Shown here in pieces: positions 52,580 through 61,107 of a stretch of 64,000 nt of DNA (positions within the stretch are counted from its first letter, which is position 1; each line of letters opens with the position of its first letter). Made by a program: the position numbers and the translations under genes. Source of the DNA: Paenibacillus prosopidis. GTDB lineage: Bacteria; Bacillota; Bacilli; Paenibacillales; Paenibacillaceae. Under the pieces are notes generated by a model. It worked only from the letters and a program-made list of their open reading frames with translations, did not search any database and had not been told where the DNA came from. Location of the stretch: contig NZ_QPJD01000010.1 of NCBI RefSeq assembly GCF_003337375.1, forward strand, positions 124,001 to 188,000, read 5' to 3'.

Positions 52580-53491
52580 CTATTGCTTTATAGTCGCTAA
52601 ATATTTCTTAATAAACGCCTTTGCTTTATCCTGGTTTTTACTGTCGGCGCGTATGCCGATGATCATGCTCTCTTTGTAGAGCGGAAGTTCGTCGACGATG
52701 GCAGTATCGCTTAAATCGATGCCGTAAACATGCTCTTCCGTGTCCTCGTCGGTTTTCAGCTTCATCGCTAAACCATCCTTGAGCAGCGGCTTCAGTTCGC
52801 CGGAAACATCGTTATCCAAGTTTATCAGCATGCCTTGCGCGCCTACCCACTTGAAAATATTGCGGTCCATAATATACACATCTGGATGCTCGGTCGCCAG
52901 GATGAGCACTGCTTTCTGCATGTAAGCATATTGATTCTGTTCATCTGCCGGGACGAAGGTCACCATTGTGACAAATCTTTTCCATTCGGGAAACGCTGCC
53001 AAAAGCGCTTTTTCTAATGGCTCTTCTTTGGGAGCATCTTCCCTTAGCATGTAATTCCCCATAAATGATACGTTTAAGTCTACAGGCGGCAGATTTGCGA
53101 GCCGTTCCTGCTCTTCGCGATAATCGATAAAGCTAATAATGCCGTAAATAATCAATGCAACTGCAGCGATAGCGCCAATCGTATGAAATTTGTAATAGCG
53201 CCAGAAATGATCCATTTTCTGAGCTTGTCCAGCCATCTTCTTGTATTTACCGTATTCTTGTTCGTTAAAGGCGTCTGTCAGCTTGCGGTCCTCATACTCC
53301 AAAATAAACCGGTATGCTTGTGTAATCTTCGCAAAAGAATCATCTGTGCCCTCCGTGCCTTGCTTTTGCTGCGATCGGGAGCGTGCTTGACGCATCAACG
53401 TCGTATAACGTTTTTCTACTTCCTCTTTGGTCGCAAATTCCGGCAGCCCCATAGTTTCATAGGCTTGTTTTAATTCGTCCACTTGTGTCAC
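52580..53491 (-). CDS. Membrane protein with degenerate J-like domain
   Basis: 303 residues. Residues 1-75 look like a J domain (YETMGLPEFATKEEVEKRYTTLMRQAR, then FAKITQAYRFILEYEDR), but the HPD tripeptide between the two long helices is absent, so normal stimulation of DnaK is unlikely. A membrane segment follows at about 103-123 (FHTIGAIAAVALIIYGIISFI), then an extracytoplasmic domain of 180 residues of unknown fold with similarity in spirit to solute-binding folds (VYIMDRNIFKWVGAQGMLINLD). The cytoplasmic J-like and outer domains suggest a signalling or secretion accessory. Function unknown. Confidence 0.8.
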   Translation of the reverse strand: MTQVDELKQAYETMGLPEFATKEEVEKRYTTLMRQARSRSQQKQGTEGTDDSFAKITQAYRFILEYEDRKLTDAFNEQEYGKYKKMAGQAQKMDHFWRYYKFHTIGAIAAVALIIYGIISFIDYREEQERLANLPPVDLNVSFMGNYMLREDAPKEEPLEKALLAAFPEWKRFVTMVTFVPADEQNQYAYMQKAVLILATEHPDVYIMDRNIFKWVGAQGMLINLDNDVSGELKPLLKDGLAMKLKTDEDTEEHVYGIDLSDTAIVDELPLYKESMIIGIRADSKNQDKAKAFIKKYLATIKQ

Positions 53492-53729
53492 CTCTATTAG
53501 TAAGTAGCTCCTATATGATTCCTATCTATTAGTATACGGAATTCCGCAACTAACGCAAACTTTGGCGTATTCTATCCGACATTCATCTGAATTTTGAACA
53601 AACTGAACGATTTATTGACTTCCTATCCGCTCCCGATCTGCTATTCTAACAGTAACCACAACTTGGTTCAGGGACAGCTTTGTAAAATAGAGTGAGTTTT
53701 GTTAACCAAACGTATAGGAGGGTGCAGCA

Positions 53730-54839
53730 ATGACCGTTTCGTTAAAATTTGATTTTGGTATCGGCGCCATGCCGGATGCGCCGTACATACAAGTGCTGCC
53801 GGACACGGCTTACAGCGAAGCGCTGGGCTATGGCTTCGAGAATAATGAGCGGGTATACTCGCGTGACCGCGGCGAGGCCGACCGTCTGCACGGTGCGTTC
53901 TGCATACCGCTGGAAGCGGTCTTCGCAGTTGACTTGCCAAACGGCTGCTATACGGTCACGGCTACGATAGGGGACGCAATCGCGCCGACCTCAACCATGC
54001 TCAAATACGGAGTAGGACGAGTCGTGCTTCATAAAGCAGTCACCTCGGCAGGTCAATACGCTATTCACAGCTTTACCGTTAAAGTTACGGATGGCAAGCT
54101 AAGGCTGTCTTTTTCCGGAGCAGCACCTAGAATTAATGCACTTCAAATCAACGAAGCCAAGCAAGCGACAACGATTTTTCTGGCGGGCGATTCGACCGTT
54201 ACCGATCAGGATACGTTTCCTTATGCGGGCTGGGGACAAATGCTGCCGTTATATTTCAAGACGGATGTAGCGGTCGACAACCATGCTAAGTCAGGAAGAA
54301 GCTCAAAGAGCTTCATTGATGAAGGCAGGCTAGCGGCCATATTGGAGCAAATAAAGCCGAATGATTATTTGTGGATTCAGTTCGGCCATAATGATCAGAA
54401 GCCGGACACGGAACGGGCTACTGAACCATTTGGCAGCTACAAAGAAATGCTGTCGATCTATGTGAAGGAAGCACGGGCGCGGGAAGCGAGACCCGTGCTC
54501 ATTACACCGATGCACCGCCGCAAGTTCGACGGACAAGGCCGCATTATCGACACGCACGGCGATTATTTGCTAGGCATGATGCAATTGGCGGCGGAGCTGG
54601 ACGTGCCGCTTATCGATCTGGCTGCAAAGAGCAAAGCGTTATACGAGCAATTAGGTGACGAACCGTCGAAAGCGCTGTTCATGTGGGCGTATCCCGGCGA
54701 GTTCATCCATTTTCCCGAGGGCGCCCAGGACGATACGCACTTTCAAGAGCTTGGCGCCATCCAAATTGCCGGCTTAGTCGCCGAAGGCGTGAAGGAACTC
54801 GGTCTGTCGCCGCTAAGCTTGTACTTAAAGGGGCTTTAA
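53730..54839 (+). CDS. Rhamnogalacturonan acetylesterase (GDSL, CE12)
   Basis: 369 residues. An N-terminal beta-sandwich domain (about 1-145) precedes a GDSL/SGNH esterase: nucleophile Ser in IFLAGDSTVTDQD, oxyanion Gly in KSGRSSKSF, Asn in WIQFGHNDQKPD and catalytic Asp/His in QDDTHFQELGA. It matches B. subtilis YesT/RhgT-type enzymes that deacetylate rhamnogalacturonan I. There is no signal peptide, so it would act on imported oligosaccharides. Position after the rhamnose and lactate operons fits pectin use. GGAGGG precedes ATG 53730. Confidence 0.9.
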   Translation: MTVSLKFDFGIGAMPDAPYIQVLPDTAYSEALGYGFENNERVYSRDRGEADRLHGAFCIPLEAVFAVDLPNGCYTVTATIGDAIAPTSTMLKYGVGRVVLHKAVTSAGQYAIHSFTVKVTDGKLRLSFSGAAPRINALQINEAKQATTIFLAGDSTVTDQDTFPYAGWGQMLPLYFKTDVAVDNHAKSGRSSKSFIDEGRLAAILEQIKPNDYLWIQFGHNDQKPDTERATEPFGSYKEMLSIYVKEARAREARPVLITPMHRRKFDGQGRIIDTHGDYLLGMMQLAAELDVPLIDLAAKSKALYEQLGDEPSKALFMWAYPGEFIHFPEGAQDDTHFQELGAIQIAGLVAEGVKELGLSPLSLYLKGL

Positions 54840-55024
54840 CAACAGCAATAACTATGCAGAAGGGGGACTTGCCCGGGTAAGGCCGATGGACCGAACGAAG
54901 GGAAGTCTCTTATTGGCTAATCTGGACGATCACATGAAGCGCGAGAGGAAACCGACAATTATGGGCCGACATAATAGGATGGTATAATGAAGCTGTACGA
55001 AAATATACAAACGAGGGAGCCCGC

Positions 55025-55546
55025 ATGTTTGATCCAACCGTGTTTGAAAATTTGAAAGTCGCGTTTGAAAATCAGCTTTATGATTTGGATAATTTGGATA
55101 AAAAAATTCAAATCATTAACCGGATAGACCGGCTTGAGATGGCCGTCATGTCGCGCACGTTTGCGCTGCGGTTTATACTTACAGATCAAAAGGAAGTATC
55201 CGCTGAAATATCGCTTGATGCTTCATTAAAGGATTTGGCAGCGGAAATTTTGGAGCTGCAGGGCGAAGCGCCGGCCTGTACGCTGCGTTTAAGATTTTAT
55301 ATGCAGATAAATGAAGCGGCGGTTGTGTGCAAGCAAATTGAGCACATCCTCCAGCATATTTGGAACCCGGAAATTGCGCCGACACAAACGATCAGCTATG
55401 TTTACGGACAAGAGAAAGCCATCTATTCGAACACGATTGAGCTAGGCTTTAACCGGAAAATAAGCGAGGAACAAATGGATGATATTCCAGAACTGATCGA
55501 GCATGTGCTGCAGACGCTTAAAGAATTGAACGGAATATTGGAATAA
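55025..55546 (+). CDS. Hypothetical protein (173 aa)
   Basis: Not recognised. The protein is acidic and mixed alpha/beta, opening with MFDPTVFENLKVAFENQLYDLDNLD and containing LRFYMQINEAAVVCKQIEHILQHIW and a Glu-rich C-terminus. No signal, membrane segment or known motif. ATG 55025 follows GAGGGAG. It stands directly before the queuosine operon but is separated from it by a promoter region and riboswitch. Confidence 0.75.
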   Translation: MFDPTVFENLKVAFENQLYDLDNLDKKIQIINRIDRLEMAVMSRTFALRFILTDQKEVSAEISLDASLKDLAAEILELQGEAPACTLRLRFYMQINEAAVVCKQIEHILQHIWNPEIAPTQTISYVYGQEKAIYSNTIELGFNRKISEEQMDDIPELIEHVLQTLKELNGILE

Positions 55547-55621
55547 GCTTCGGTATAACTCAATCTGCCTCGTAGAAGTTTGTTGAAAATACTGTCTGTT
55601 CCCATTCGTGAGAGGCTGTGC

Positions 55622-55627
55622 TATGAT
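55622..55627 (+). promoter_or_regulatory. -10 box upstream of preQ1 riboswitch
   Basis: TATGAT followed by AGGGGG, about 60 bases before the aptamer. No clear -35 at the right spacing. Confidence 0.4.
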
Positions 55628-55653
55628 AGGGGGTAACAACTAAAGCAGAAATT

Positions 55654-55688
55654 CCGGTGCCGCGTATTAAGACGCGAATGGCGGCCGG
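55654..55688 (+). other. Stem-loop just before the preQ1 aptamer
   Basis: CCGG, GCC and GCGT pair in order with ACGC, GGC and CCGG around TATTAAG, forming a strong hairpin in the leader that is not part of the known preQ1-I fold and ends two bases before it. Confidence 0.55.
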
Positions 55689-55689
55689 G

Positions 55690-55721
55690 AGAGGTTCGCG
55701 AACTCCCTCTATAAAAAACTA
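55690..55721 (+). ncRNA. PreQ1-I riboswitch aptamer
   Basis: AGAGGTTC...CTCCCTCT then ATAAAAAACTA is the complete class I preQ1 pattern: P1 stem AGAGG/CCTCT, C-rich P2 loop and A-rich tail that makes the pseudoknot. It precedes queCDEF, the queuosine-precursor operon. Confidence 0.92.
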
Positions 55722-55726
55722 TGCGA

Positions 55727-55757
55727 AACGATGGCCCGTCAGGAGGCATCGTCGTTT
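55727..55757 (+). terminator. Riboswitch-controlled terminator
   Basis: ACGATG and CATCGT pair around a 13-base loop, followed by CGTTTTTG, directly after the aptamer A-rich tail. Binding of preQ1 should favour termination. Confidence 0.7.
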
Positions 55758-55765
55758 TTGCGTTC

Positions 55766-55815
55766 GGCGCGATGCGGGTCCTACCGCTTCGCGCCGTTTC
55801 TTTGGTTTTTTAGTT
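55766..55815 (+). terminator. Second leader hairpin before queC
   Basis: GGCGCGATGCGG and CCGCTTCGCGCC pair around GTCCTA, followed by a broken T tract (TTTCTTTGGTTTTTT). A second terminator-like barrier in the same leader. Confidence 0.55.
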
Positions 55816-55872
55816 TCAAACGAAGGATTTCGGGCAATCTCTGTCTTCTGAGTCAAGAGAGGGAGATGCAGC

Positions 55873-56538
55873 ATGAAAAAGGAAAAAGCGGTAGTCGTTT
55901 TTAGCGGCGGACAGGATAGCACGACATGTCTTTTCTGGGCGATGGAGCGGTTCGCCGAAGTAGAGGCCGTGACCTTTAACTATGGACAGCGTCACAAGCT
56001 GGAGCTGGAATGCGCGGCTGATATAGCAAAAGAATTAAACGTCAAGCATCACATACTCGATATGTCGCTGCTGAACCAATTGGCACCAAATGCGCTAACT
56101 AGGGATGACATTGCCATCGAGCAGAAGGAAGGAGAGCTGCCTTCGACTTTTGTGGACGGACGCAACCTGTTGTTCCTTACTTTTGCTGCTGTGCTTGCGA
56201 AGCAAATTGGCGCAAAGCATATCGTAACGGGTGTCTGCGAAACGGATTTTAGCGGATATCCGGACTGCCGGGACGTGTTTATAAAGTCTCTGAACGTTAC
56301 GCTCAATTTATCCATGGATTATCCATTTGTTATCGATACACCGTTAATGTGGCTGAACAAGGCGGAGACATGGGAACTGGCCGATAAGCTTGGCGCTTTC
56401 CAATTCGTCAGGGAACGGACATTAACCTGCTATAACGGCATAATGGCGGACGGCTGCGGACATTGTCCTGCATGCCTGCTTCGCAAAAAAGGGCTGGATG
56501 ATTATTTGGTCAAACGTGAGCAGGGGGGGACAAGATGA
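55873..56538 (+). CDS. queC: 7-cyano-7-deazaguanine synthase QueC
   Basis: 221 residues. ATP-dependent conversion of 7-carboxy-7-deazaguanine to preQ0. PP-loop [13 protein letters not shown] at the N-terminus; zinc site of four Cys in [22 protein letters not shown]. First gene of queC-D-E-F. Its stop overlaps the queD ATG. Confidence 0.97.
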   Translation: MKKEKAVVVFSGGQDSTTCLFWAMERFAEVEAVTFNYGQRHKLELECAADIAKELNVKHHILDMSLLNQLAPNALTRDDIAIEQKEGELPSTFVDGRNLLFLTFAAVLAKQIGAKHIVTGVCETDFSGYPDCRDVFIKSLNVTLNLSMDYPFVIDTPLMWLNKAETWELADKLGAFQFVRERTLTCYNGIMADGCGHCPACLLRKKGLDDYLVKREQGGTR

Positions 56539-56987
56539 TGCTGCAGCAGATTTATCCGGCAGCCAATCACCCTTATCAATACGAGCTTAATAAAGACTTA
56601 CATTTTGCCGCGGCACATTTCGTACCTGCGGAGGAGGCGGGCAAATGCCGTCTGCTGCACGGACATACGTATTACGCGAACGTTACGGTAGCCGGCGATG
56701 AGCTCGATGCAGCAGGCTTTCTCGTCAATTTTGCGGTCATTAAGCAGCTCATCCATACCCGGTTCGATCATTCGGTGCTTAATGACGACACAGAGAGCTT
56801 CGACGACGTGAACCCCGACCGATTCCCGACAACCGAGGTGGTGGCGCGCACGATTTGCGAAATCGTTCAAAAGCATTTGGACGGCACGGCTAATCGTCCG
56901 CAATGTGTCCAGGTATACTTGCGTGAAACGCCGACGAGCTATTGCATTTACCGGCCGAAACGGAAGGCGGGATCCCATGTCGGCTAA
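56535..56987 (+). CDS. queD: 6-carboxy-5,6,7,8-tetrahydropterin synthase QueD
   Basis: 150 residues. Zinc His in LHFAAAHFV and [11 protein letters not shown], catalytic Cys in [12 protein letters not shown], further His in RFDHSVLND and Glu in [11 protein letters not shown]. Makes 6-carboxytetrahydropterin from GTP-derived dihydroneopterin triphosphate. ATGA overlap with queC; its end overlaps queE by 11 bases. Confidence 0.96.
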   Translation: MMLQQIYPAANHPYQYELNKDLHFAAAHFVPAEEAGKCRLLHGHTYYANVTVAGDELDAAGFLVNFAVIKQLIHTRFDHSVLNDDTESFDDVNPDRFPTTEVVARTICEIVQKHLDGTANRPQCVQVYLRETPTSYCIYRPKRKAGSHVG

Positions 56988-57708
56988 CAAACGGATTCCT
57001 GTCATGGAAATATTCGGGCCAACCGTTCAAGGGGAAGGTATGGTCATTGGCCGGAAAACGATGTTCGTCCGCACGGCCGGCTGCGATTACAGCTGCTCCT
57101 GGTGCGATTCTGCGTTTACTTGGGACGGCAGCGGCAAAGAAGATATCCGCCTGTTAACGGCGTTAGAAATTATAGAGGAATTGAAGCAAATTGGCGGCGA
57201 TACCTTTGAGCATGTCACCATTTCGGGAGGCAACCCCGCACTGCTGCCTCAGCTTGGCGAGCTAATCGACCGGCTGCACGATGAAGGTATAAGCGTTGCG
57301 CTGGAAACGCAGGGCAGCCGCTGGCAGGATTGGTTTTGGGCAATCGATGAACTTACGTTGTCTCCCAAGCCTCCAAGCTCAGGCATGACTACAGATTGGT
57401 CGGTGCTTGACGATATTGTCGCCAAATTGAACGGGCAGGAGCGGAACTTCTGCCTGAAAACGGTCGTGTTCAACGATGCTGATTTGGAATATGCGACATC
57501 CGTCCACTTGCGCTACCCGCATATTCCGTTTTATTTGCAAGCGGGTAATGGGAATTTACAAGAGACGGAGCCAAGGCTTATGCTTCCCTATCTAGTGGAG
57601 CGTTACGAATGGCTGATCGAGCGGATTATGCCGAACCCTGACTTGAAGCGGGTTCACGTGCTGCCGCAGCTTCATACTTGGGTATGGGGCAATAAAAAAG
57701 GCGTTTAA
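56977..57708 (+). CDS. queE: 7-carboxy-7-deazaguanine synthase QueE (radical SAM)
   Basis: 243 residues. Radical SAM Cys triplet in [14 protein letters not shown] (CX3CX2C), preceded by [20 protein letters not shown], with [16 protein letters not shown] [12 protein letters not shown] as the SAM-binding region. ATG 56977 is inside the queD end, after GGCGGGA; the earlier GTG frame is rejected because QueE begins at this [13 protein letters not shown] region. Confidence 0.96.
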   Translation: MSANKRIPVMEIFGPTVQGEGMVIGRKTMFVRTAGCDYSCSWCDSAFTWDGSGKEDIRLLTALEIIEELKQIGGDTFEHVTISGGNPALLPQLGELIDRLHDEGISVALETQGSRWQDWFWAIDELTLSPKPPSSGMTTDWSVLDDIVAKLNGQERNFCLKTVVFNDADLEYATSVHLRYPHIPFYLQAGNGNLQETEPRLMLPYLVERYEWLIERIMPNPDLKRVHVLPQLHTWVWGNKKGV

Positions 57709-57749
57709 ACGCGTTTAACACATATACAAAGGAAAGGTCGGTAGCGACT

Positions 57750-58247
57750 ATGGAAGGAAGAAACAAAGAAGAGCTGAACGGCGTGACGCTGCTCGGCAAT
57801 CAAGGAACGCAGTACTTGTTCAACTATGCGCCTGACATTTTGGAGACGTTTGTTAATAAGCATCCGAACCGGGACTATTTTGTAAAGTTCAATTGCCCGG
57901 AATTTACAAGTCTCTGTCCAATGACGGGGCAGCCGGACTTCGCAACGATTTATATTTCCTATATTCCGGATCTTAAAATGGTAGAAAGCAAGTCGCTCAA
58001 GCTGTATTTGTTCAGCTTCCGCAATCATGGCGATTTCCACGAGGACTGCATGAACATCATTATGAATGATTTGATTGCGCTAATGGAGCCCAAGTATATA
58101 GAAGTATGGGGCAAATTTACGCCGCGAGGTGGCATCTCTATCGATCCGTATTGCAACTGGGGCCAGCCTGGTACCAAATATGAGCAAATGGCGGAGCATC
58201 GCCTCATGAATCATGATATGTATCCAGAGAAAATAGACAACCGTTAG
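57750..58247 (+). CDS. queF: NADPH-dependent preQ0 reductase QueF
   Basis: 165 residues, unimodular QueF. Catalytic Cys in [16 protein letters not shown] and Asp just after it; binding Glu in [23 protein letters not shown]. Reduces preQ0 to preQ1, which is also the ligand of the operon riboswitch, so this gene closes a feedback loop. Last gene, followed by a terminator. Confidence 0.97.
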   Translation: MEGRNKEELNGVTLLGNQGTQYLFNYAPDILETFVNKHPNRDYFVKFNCPEFTSLCPMTGQPDFATIYISYIPDLKMVESKSLKLYLFSFRNHGDFHEDCMNIIMNDLIALMEPKYIEVWGKFTPRGGISIDPYCNWGQPGTKYEQMAEHRLMNHDMYPEKIDNR

Positions 58248-58274
58248 TCCCCAGCTGGACTAACCACACTTTAG

Positions 58275-58312
58275 ACCGTCCATGCCACCTAGCGTATGGA
58301 CGGTATTTTGCT
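58275..58312 (+). terminator. Terminator of the queuosine operon
   Basis: ACCGTCCATG and TATGGACGGT pair around a short loop, followed by ATTTT. Confidence 0.75.
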
Positions 58313-58326
58313 ACCTGCTTGACGTT

Positions 58327-59136
58327 TTATTCGCCCCGCACTCTGCGCTGATACGCAAAATGGTTTGTAGGACCATGTCCGCCGCCTATTCCGAGCTGAT
58401 CCTCAATCGCGGCCTGAATGAAGCTTTTTGCGGTTTGAACCGCTTCCGCAACCGATTTTCCGCGTGCTAATTGTGCAGTTACAGCTGCTGAGTAGGTGCA
58501 GCCCGTACCGTGTGTATGGCGGGTTTCGACCCGTTTGCTTTCCATATAAACAAAGCTTGCTCCATCGTACACGAGGTCAACGATTTCGTCAGCATGTCTG
58601 TCGTGTCCGCCTTTTATGACGACATACTTCGAGCCCATTTGAATGAAGCGTTTAGCCGCTTCTTCCCGGTCACTCAATGTACGGATAGGCATCCTCGCCA
58701 GAATCTCCGCCTCTGGAATGTTGGGGGTCGTAACGAGCGCCAGCGGGATCAAAAATTTAATGAGAGTCTGCAGCGCTTCCTGCCTCAGCAGAGGAGAGCC
58801 GCCCTTGGCGACCATGACGGGATCGATGACCAGGCTGCGCCAGCGGTACTGCTCTACTTTTGCAGCTACGATACGTATGATTTCTGCATCAAATAACATT
58901 CCTGTCTTTACGGCATCAGGCTCTAAATCTTCACCAATCGAGTCAAGCTGCCTGCTAATAGCCGCACTTTCAATTGGGTATACCCCTTGAACACCGAGCG
59001 TGTTCTGGGCGGTAACGGCGGTTATAACGGACATTCCATATGCGCCCAGTTCTTGAAAGGTTTTCAGATCTGCCTGAATCCCCGCTCCGCCGCCGCAGTC
59101 TGAGCCTGCTATAGTCAACGCTTTATATATAGTCAT
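58327..59136 (-). CDS. thiD: Hydroxymethylpyrimidine/phosphomethylpyrimidine kinase ThiD
   Basis: 269 residues, ribokinase-like fold. TIAGSDCGGGAGIQADLKTFQELGAYGMSVITA at the N-terminus, VIKGGHDRHADEIVDLV and the anion-hole motif THGTGCTYSAAVTAQLARG with catalytic Asp/Cys region near the C-terminus. Phosphorylates HMP and HMP-P in thiamine synthesis and salvage. It is the only thiamine gene here and lies behind a TPP riboswitch with a terminator. Confidence 0.96.
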   Translation of the reverse strand: MTIYKALTIAGSDCGGGAGIQADLKTFQELGAYGMSVITAVTAQNTLGVQGVYPIESAAISRQLDSIGEDLEPDAVKTGMLFDAEIIRIVAAKVEQYRWRSLVIDPVMVAKGGSPLLRQEALQTLIKFLIPLALVTTPNIPEAEILARMPIRTLSDREEAAKRFIQMGSKYVVIKGGHDRHADEIVDLVYDGASFVYMESKRVETRHTHGTGCTYSAAVTAQLARGKSVAEAVQTAKSFIQAAIEDQLGIGGGHGPTNHFAYQRRVRGE

Positions 59137-59154
59137 CGCATCATATCCTCCAGT

Positions 59155-59199
59155 AAAAAAATAAAGGCCCGCCCGTTTCCGGAGGAAACGAGCGGACCC
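59155..59199 (-). terminator. TPP-riboswitch-controlled terminator
   Basis: On the minus strand: a stem built from GCTCGTTTCC and GGAAACGGGC plus flanking pairs, then a T-rich tract (complement of AAAAAAATAAAGG). It lies between the TPP aptamer and thiD. Confidence 0.85.
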
Positions 59200-59241
59200 A
59201 AACGATCAACAAGGCTTGCGCGCATGCATGTAGGTCTCGTT

Positions 59242-59322
59242 CCACTTCCCTCCGCTGGAATGATCCAGATCAGGTTCCAAGGGTCCGGAGCGTGCGCCCC
59301 GTCTCAGCCGTCAGACTCCCCT
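59242..59322 (-). ncRNA. TPP riboswitch (THI element)
   Basis: On the minus strand: CTAGGGGAGT, GGCTGAGA, GACCCTTGGAACCTGATCT, GGATCATTCCAGCGGAGGGAAG. These are the diagnostic THI-box segments in correct order, controlling thiD. Confidence 0.95.
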
Positions 59323-59418
59323 AGTGAAATTAATAAGTACTTTTCCATTTGTATTTTTTCTACTATAGCATACACTGGAGATAATTAAACCATAATTATC
59401 CGAAAAGGCGTTGAATAG

Positions 59419-59973
59419 ATGAAAAATTTGCTCGTTACCGGCTATCGCGCGCATGAGCTCAATATTTTTAGTCAGAAGCACAAGGGCATCGTATATATCA
59501 AAAAGGCATTAACCGGAAAACTTATTCCGCTCATTGAAGACGGCTTGGAATGGGTGATCACGCCTGGACAGTACGGCGTTGATTTATGGGCCTGTGAGGT
59601 CGTCATTTCATTAAAGGAGATGTATCCGCAGCTTAAGCTGTCGATTATATCGGCCTACAGCAACCCGGAGGAAAAGTGGAAGGACGATAAAAAAGAGTTC
59701 TATCAGCAGGTATTAAAAGGGGTAGACTATTACGCTGCGGTCAGCAATCAGCCTTACAGCGGGATCTGGCAGTTCACTGCGAGGGATGAGCTGCTGTTCA
59801 GAAAAACGGATGGGATTTTGCTCGTTTACGATGAGGATGCCGGTGAAGGCAGTCCTAGATTCTTTAAAGAAAAAGCGCTGAAAAAGCAGCACGCAGAAGG
59901 CTATGGATACATAAGCATCAGCTCGGAGGATATTCAAAGCATTGCGGATGAGGAAAATTTGTATATGGAGTGA
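59419..59973 (+). CDS. ypsA: YpsA-family protein (DUF1273, SLOG-like)
   Basis: 184 residues. Matches B. subtilis YpsA with VTGYRAHELNIF, DGLEWVITPGQYGVDLWACEV, YPQLKLSIISAY and RKTDGILLVYDEDAGEGSPRFF. The SLOG-type Rossmann fold suggests binding of a nucleotide-like ligand; YpsA has been linked to cell division and stress, though its biochemistry is unsettled. Monocistronic. Confidence 0.9.
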   Translation: MKNLLVTGYRAHELNIFSQKHKGIVYIKKALTGKLIPLIEDGLEWVITPGQYGVDLWACEVVISLKEMYPQLKLSIISAYSNPEEKWKDDKKEFYQQVLKGVDYYAAVSNQPYSGIWQFTARDELLFRKTDGILLVYDEDAGEGSPRFFKEKALKKQHAEGYGYISISSEDIQSIADEENLYME

Positions 59974-59982
59974 ATTTGTTAA

Positions 59983-60011
59983 TTGACAAATAATGTACGT
60001 TCCATTATTAT
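59983..60011 (+). promoter_or_regulatory. Sigma-A promoter of the ArsR/DUF2087 gene
   Basis: TTGACA (59983-59988), 17-base spacer, TATTAT (60006-60011), 62 bases before the start codon. Confidence 0.7.
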
Positions 60012-60073
60012 CTATTTTAACATATACCTAATTAGAAGATATTTAAATTAACTTATAAGGAGGAGCCAATTCC

Positions 60074-60679
60074 ATGCAGTTAGATAAAGTTGTTGCCTAT
60101 CATAAAGCACTGGCAGACGCGACAAGGATCAAAATGCTGATTATGCTGGCTGATGGTGAGCTTAACGGTCAAGTGCTTGCGGAGAAGTTAGGCGTTACTC
60201 CTGCCACTATCACTCATCACGCCACCAAACTGCGTGAAGCAAGTCTCATTAATGAGCGCAGAGATAAGAACACGATTTATTTTTCATTAAACCACTATTT
60301 CATCAAAAGCAACGGGACTGCTACCGAGCAGCTTATTTACAGGAATGCCGGGCAAGAAGGGGTGACGGAAAGCATGGAGGAAAGCCGTAAGCGTTTAAAG
60401 GAATCGGTCATCAAAAACTTTTTTACAGCAGACGGGAAGCTGAAGCATGTGCCTGTTCAGCTGAAGAAAAAATTGATTGTGCTCCAGCATATCGTATCTC
60501 AGCTTACGAAGGGGCAGAAGTACTCCGAGAAGGAAATTAACGAGTTTATTAAAGGCTACCATGACGATTTCGCAACGATACGCAGGGAATTTATTATGCA
60601 TCAGCTTATGTTTAGAGAGAATGAAATTTATGAGATGAACCCTGAGGAGCTATGGACGAAGTGGGAAGCACTATCATGA
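60074..60679 (+). CDS. ArsR-type regulator with DUF2087 domain
   Basis: 201 residues. N-terminal winged helix (YHKALADATRIKMLIMLADGELNGQVLAEKLGVTPATITHHATKLREASLI) and C-terminal DUF2087 (about 105-190: VIKNFFTADGKLKHVPVQLKKKLIVLQHIV, YSEKEINEFIKGYHDDFATIRREFIMHQLMFRE). No metal-binding Cys. AAGGAGGAG precedes ATG 60074. The target is unknown. Confidence 0.9.
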   Translation: MQLDKVVAYHKALADATRIKMLIMLADGELNGQVLAEKLGVTPATITHHATKLREASLINERRDKNTIYFSLNHYFIKSNGTATEQLIYRNAGQEGVTESMEESRKRLKESVIKNFFTADGKLKHVPVQLKKKLIVLQHIVSQLTKGQKYSEKEINEFIKGYHDDFATIRREFIMHQLMFRENEIYEMNPEELWTKWEALS

Positions 60680-61015
60680 GAGTCAACTATTTCTTGTAAG
60701 GCATGCTATAAAGAAAAAAGCAATTGGAGATGCTAACTGATTTTCTGGTTAGTACATTTCCCGAGAGCCAACTAAATGTTTGGCATCCTAATTTTGTGGC
60801 AGTACAAAGTGACCTCGTTCCTAAGTGTTCGGTTACAAATCTAATTTATGAAAGCGGAAATTACAAAATAGAAGTCTTTGCATCAGTAGACCACTTAAAA
60901 TCAGAATGTTAATTTCCGCAATTGTTAATTGAAGCCTACTAGGGGAGGAAACATTAGGCGGCCGTCAAAAAAATTACAAGAGAAGTGATATCGAAGATTC
61001 GTTCATATCTTTTCA

Positions 61016-61045
61016 TTGACACTATCGTTTTTGAGTTGGTATACT
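61016..61045 (+). promoter_or_regulatory. Strong sigma-A promoter of the SLH-like protein gene
   Basis: TTGACA (61016-61021), 18-base spacer, TATACT (61040-61045). Confidence 0.75.
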
Positions 61046-61064
61046 ATGGGAAATTGTAGATTAC

Positions 61065-61088
61065 CAATTAATCTTATAGGATTAATTG
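61065..61088 (+). other. Leader hairpin before SLH-like gene
   Basis: CAATTAATC and GATTAATTG pair around TTATAG about 20 bases after the promoter and just before the ribosome site; typical of stabilising or control hairpins. Confidence 0.5.
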
Positions 61089-61107
61089 AAAAATGGAGGT
61101 TATGTCA

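Larger units (their letters stand above)
60680..61107. other. Intergenic region with a doubtful 62-codon frame
   Basis: A frame 60724-60912 (TTG start after a poor ribosome site) encodes FPESQLNVWHPNFVAVQSD and NYKIEVFASVDHLKSEC, which looks like genuine protein sequence but may be the rest of a larger lost gene. It has no upstream promoter. Beyond it lies the strong promoter of the next gene. Confidence 0.4.

Noticed and set aside
60724..60912. 62-codon frame as an independent gene
   Set aside because: Weak start and no promoter; the sequence looks protein-like but I cannot tell a small gene from a remnant, so it is only mentioned in the intergenic entry.
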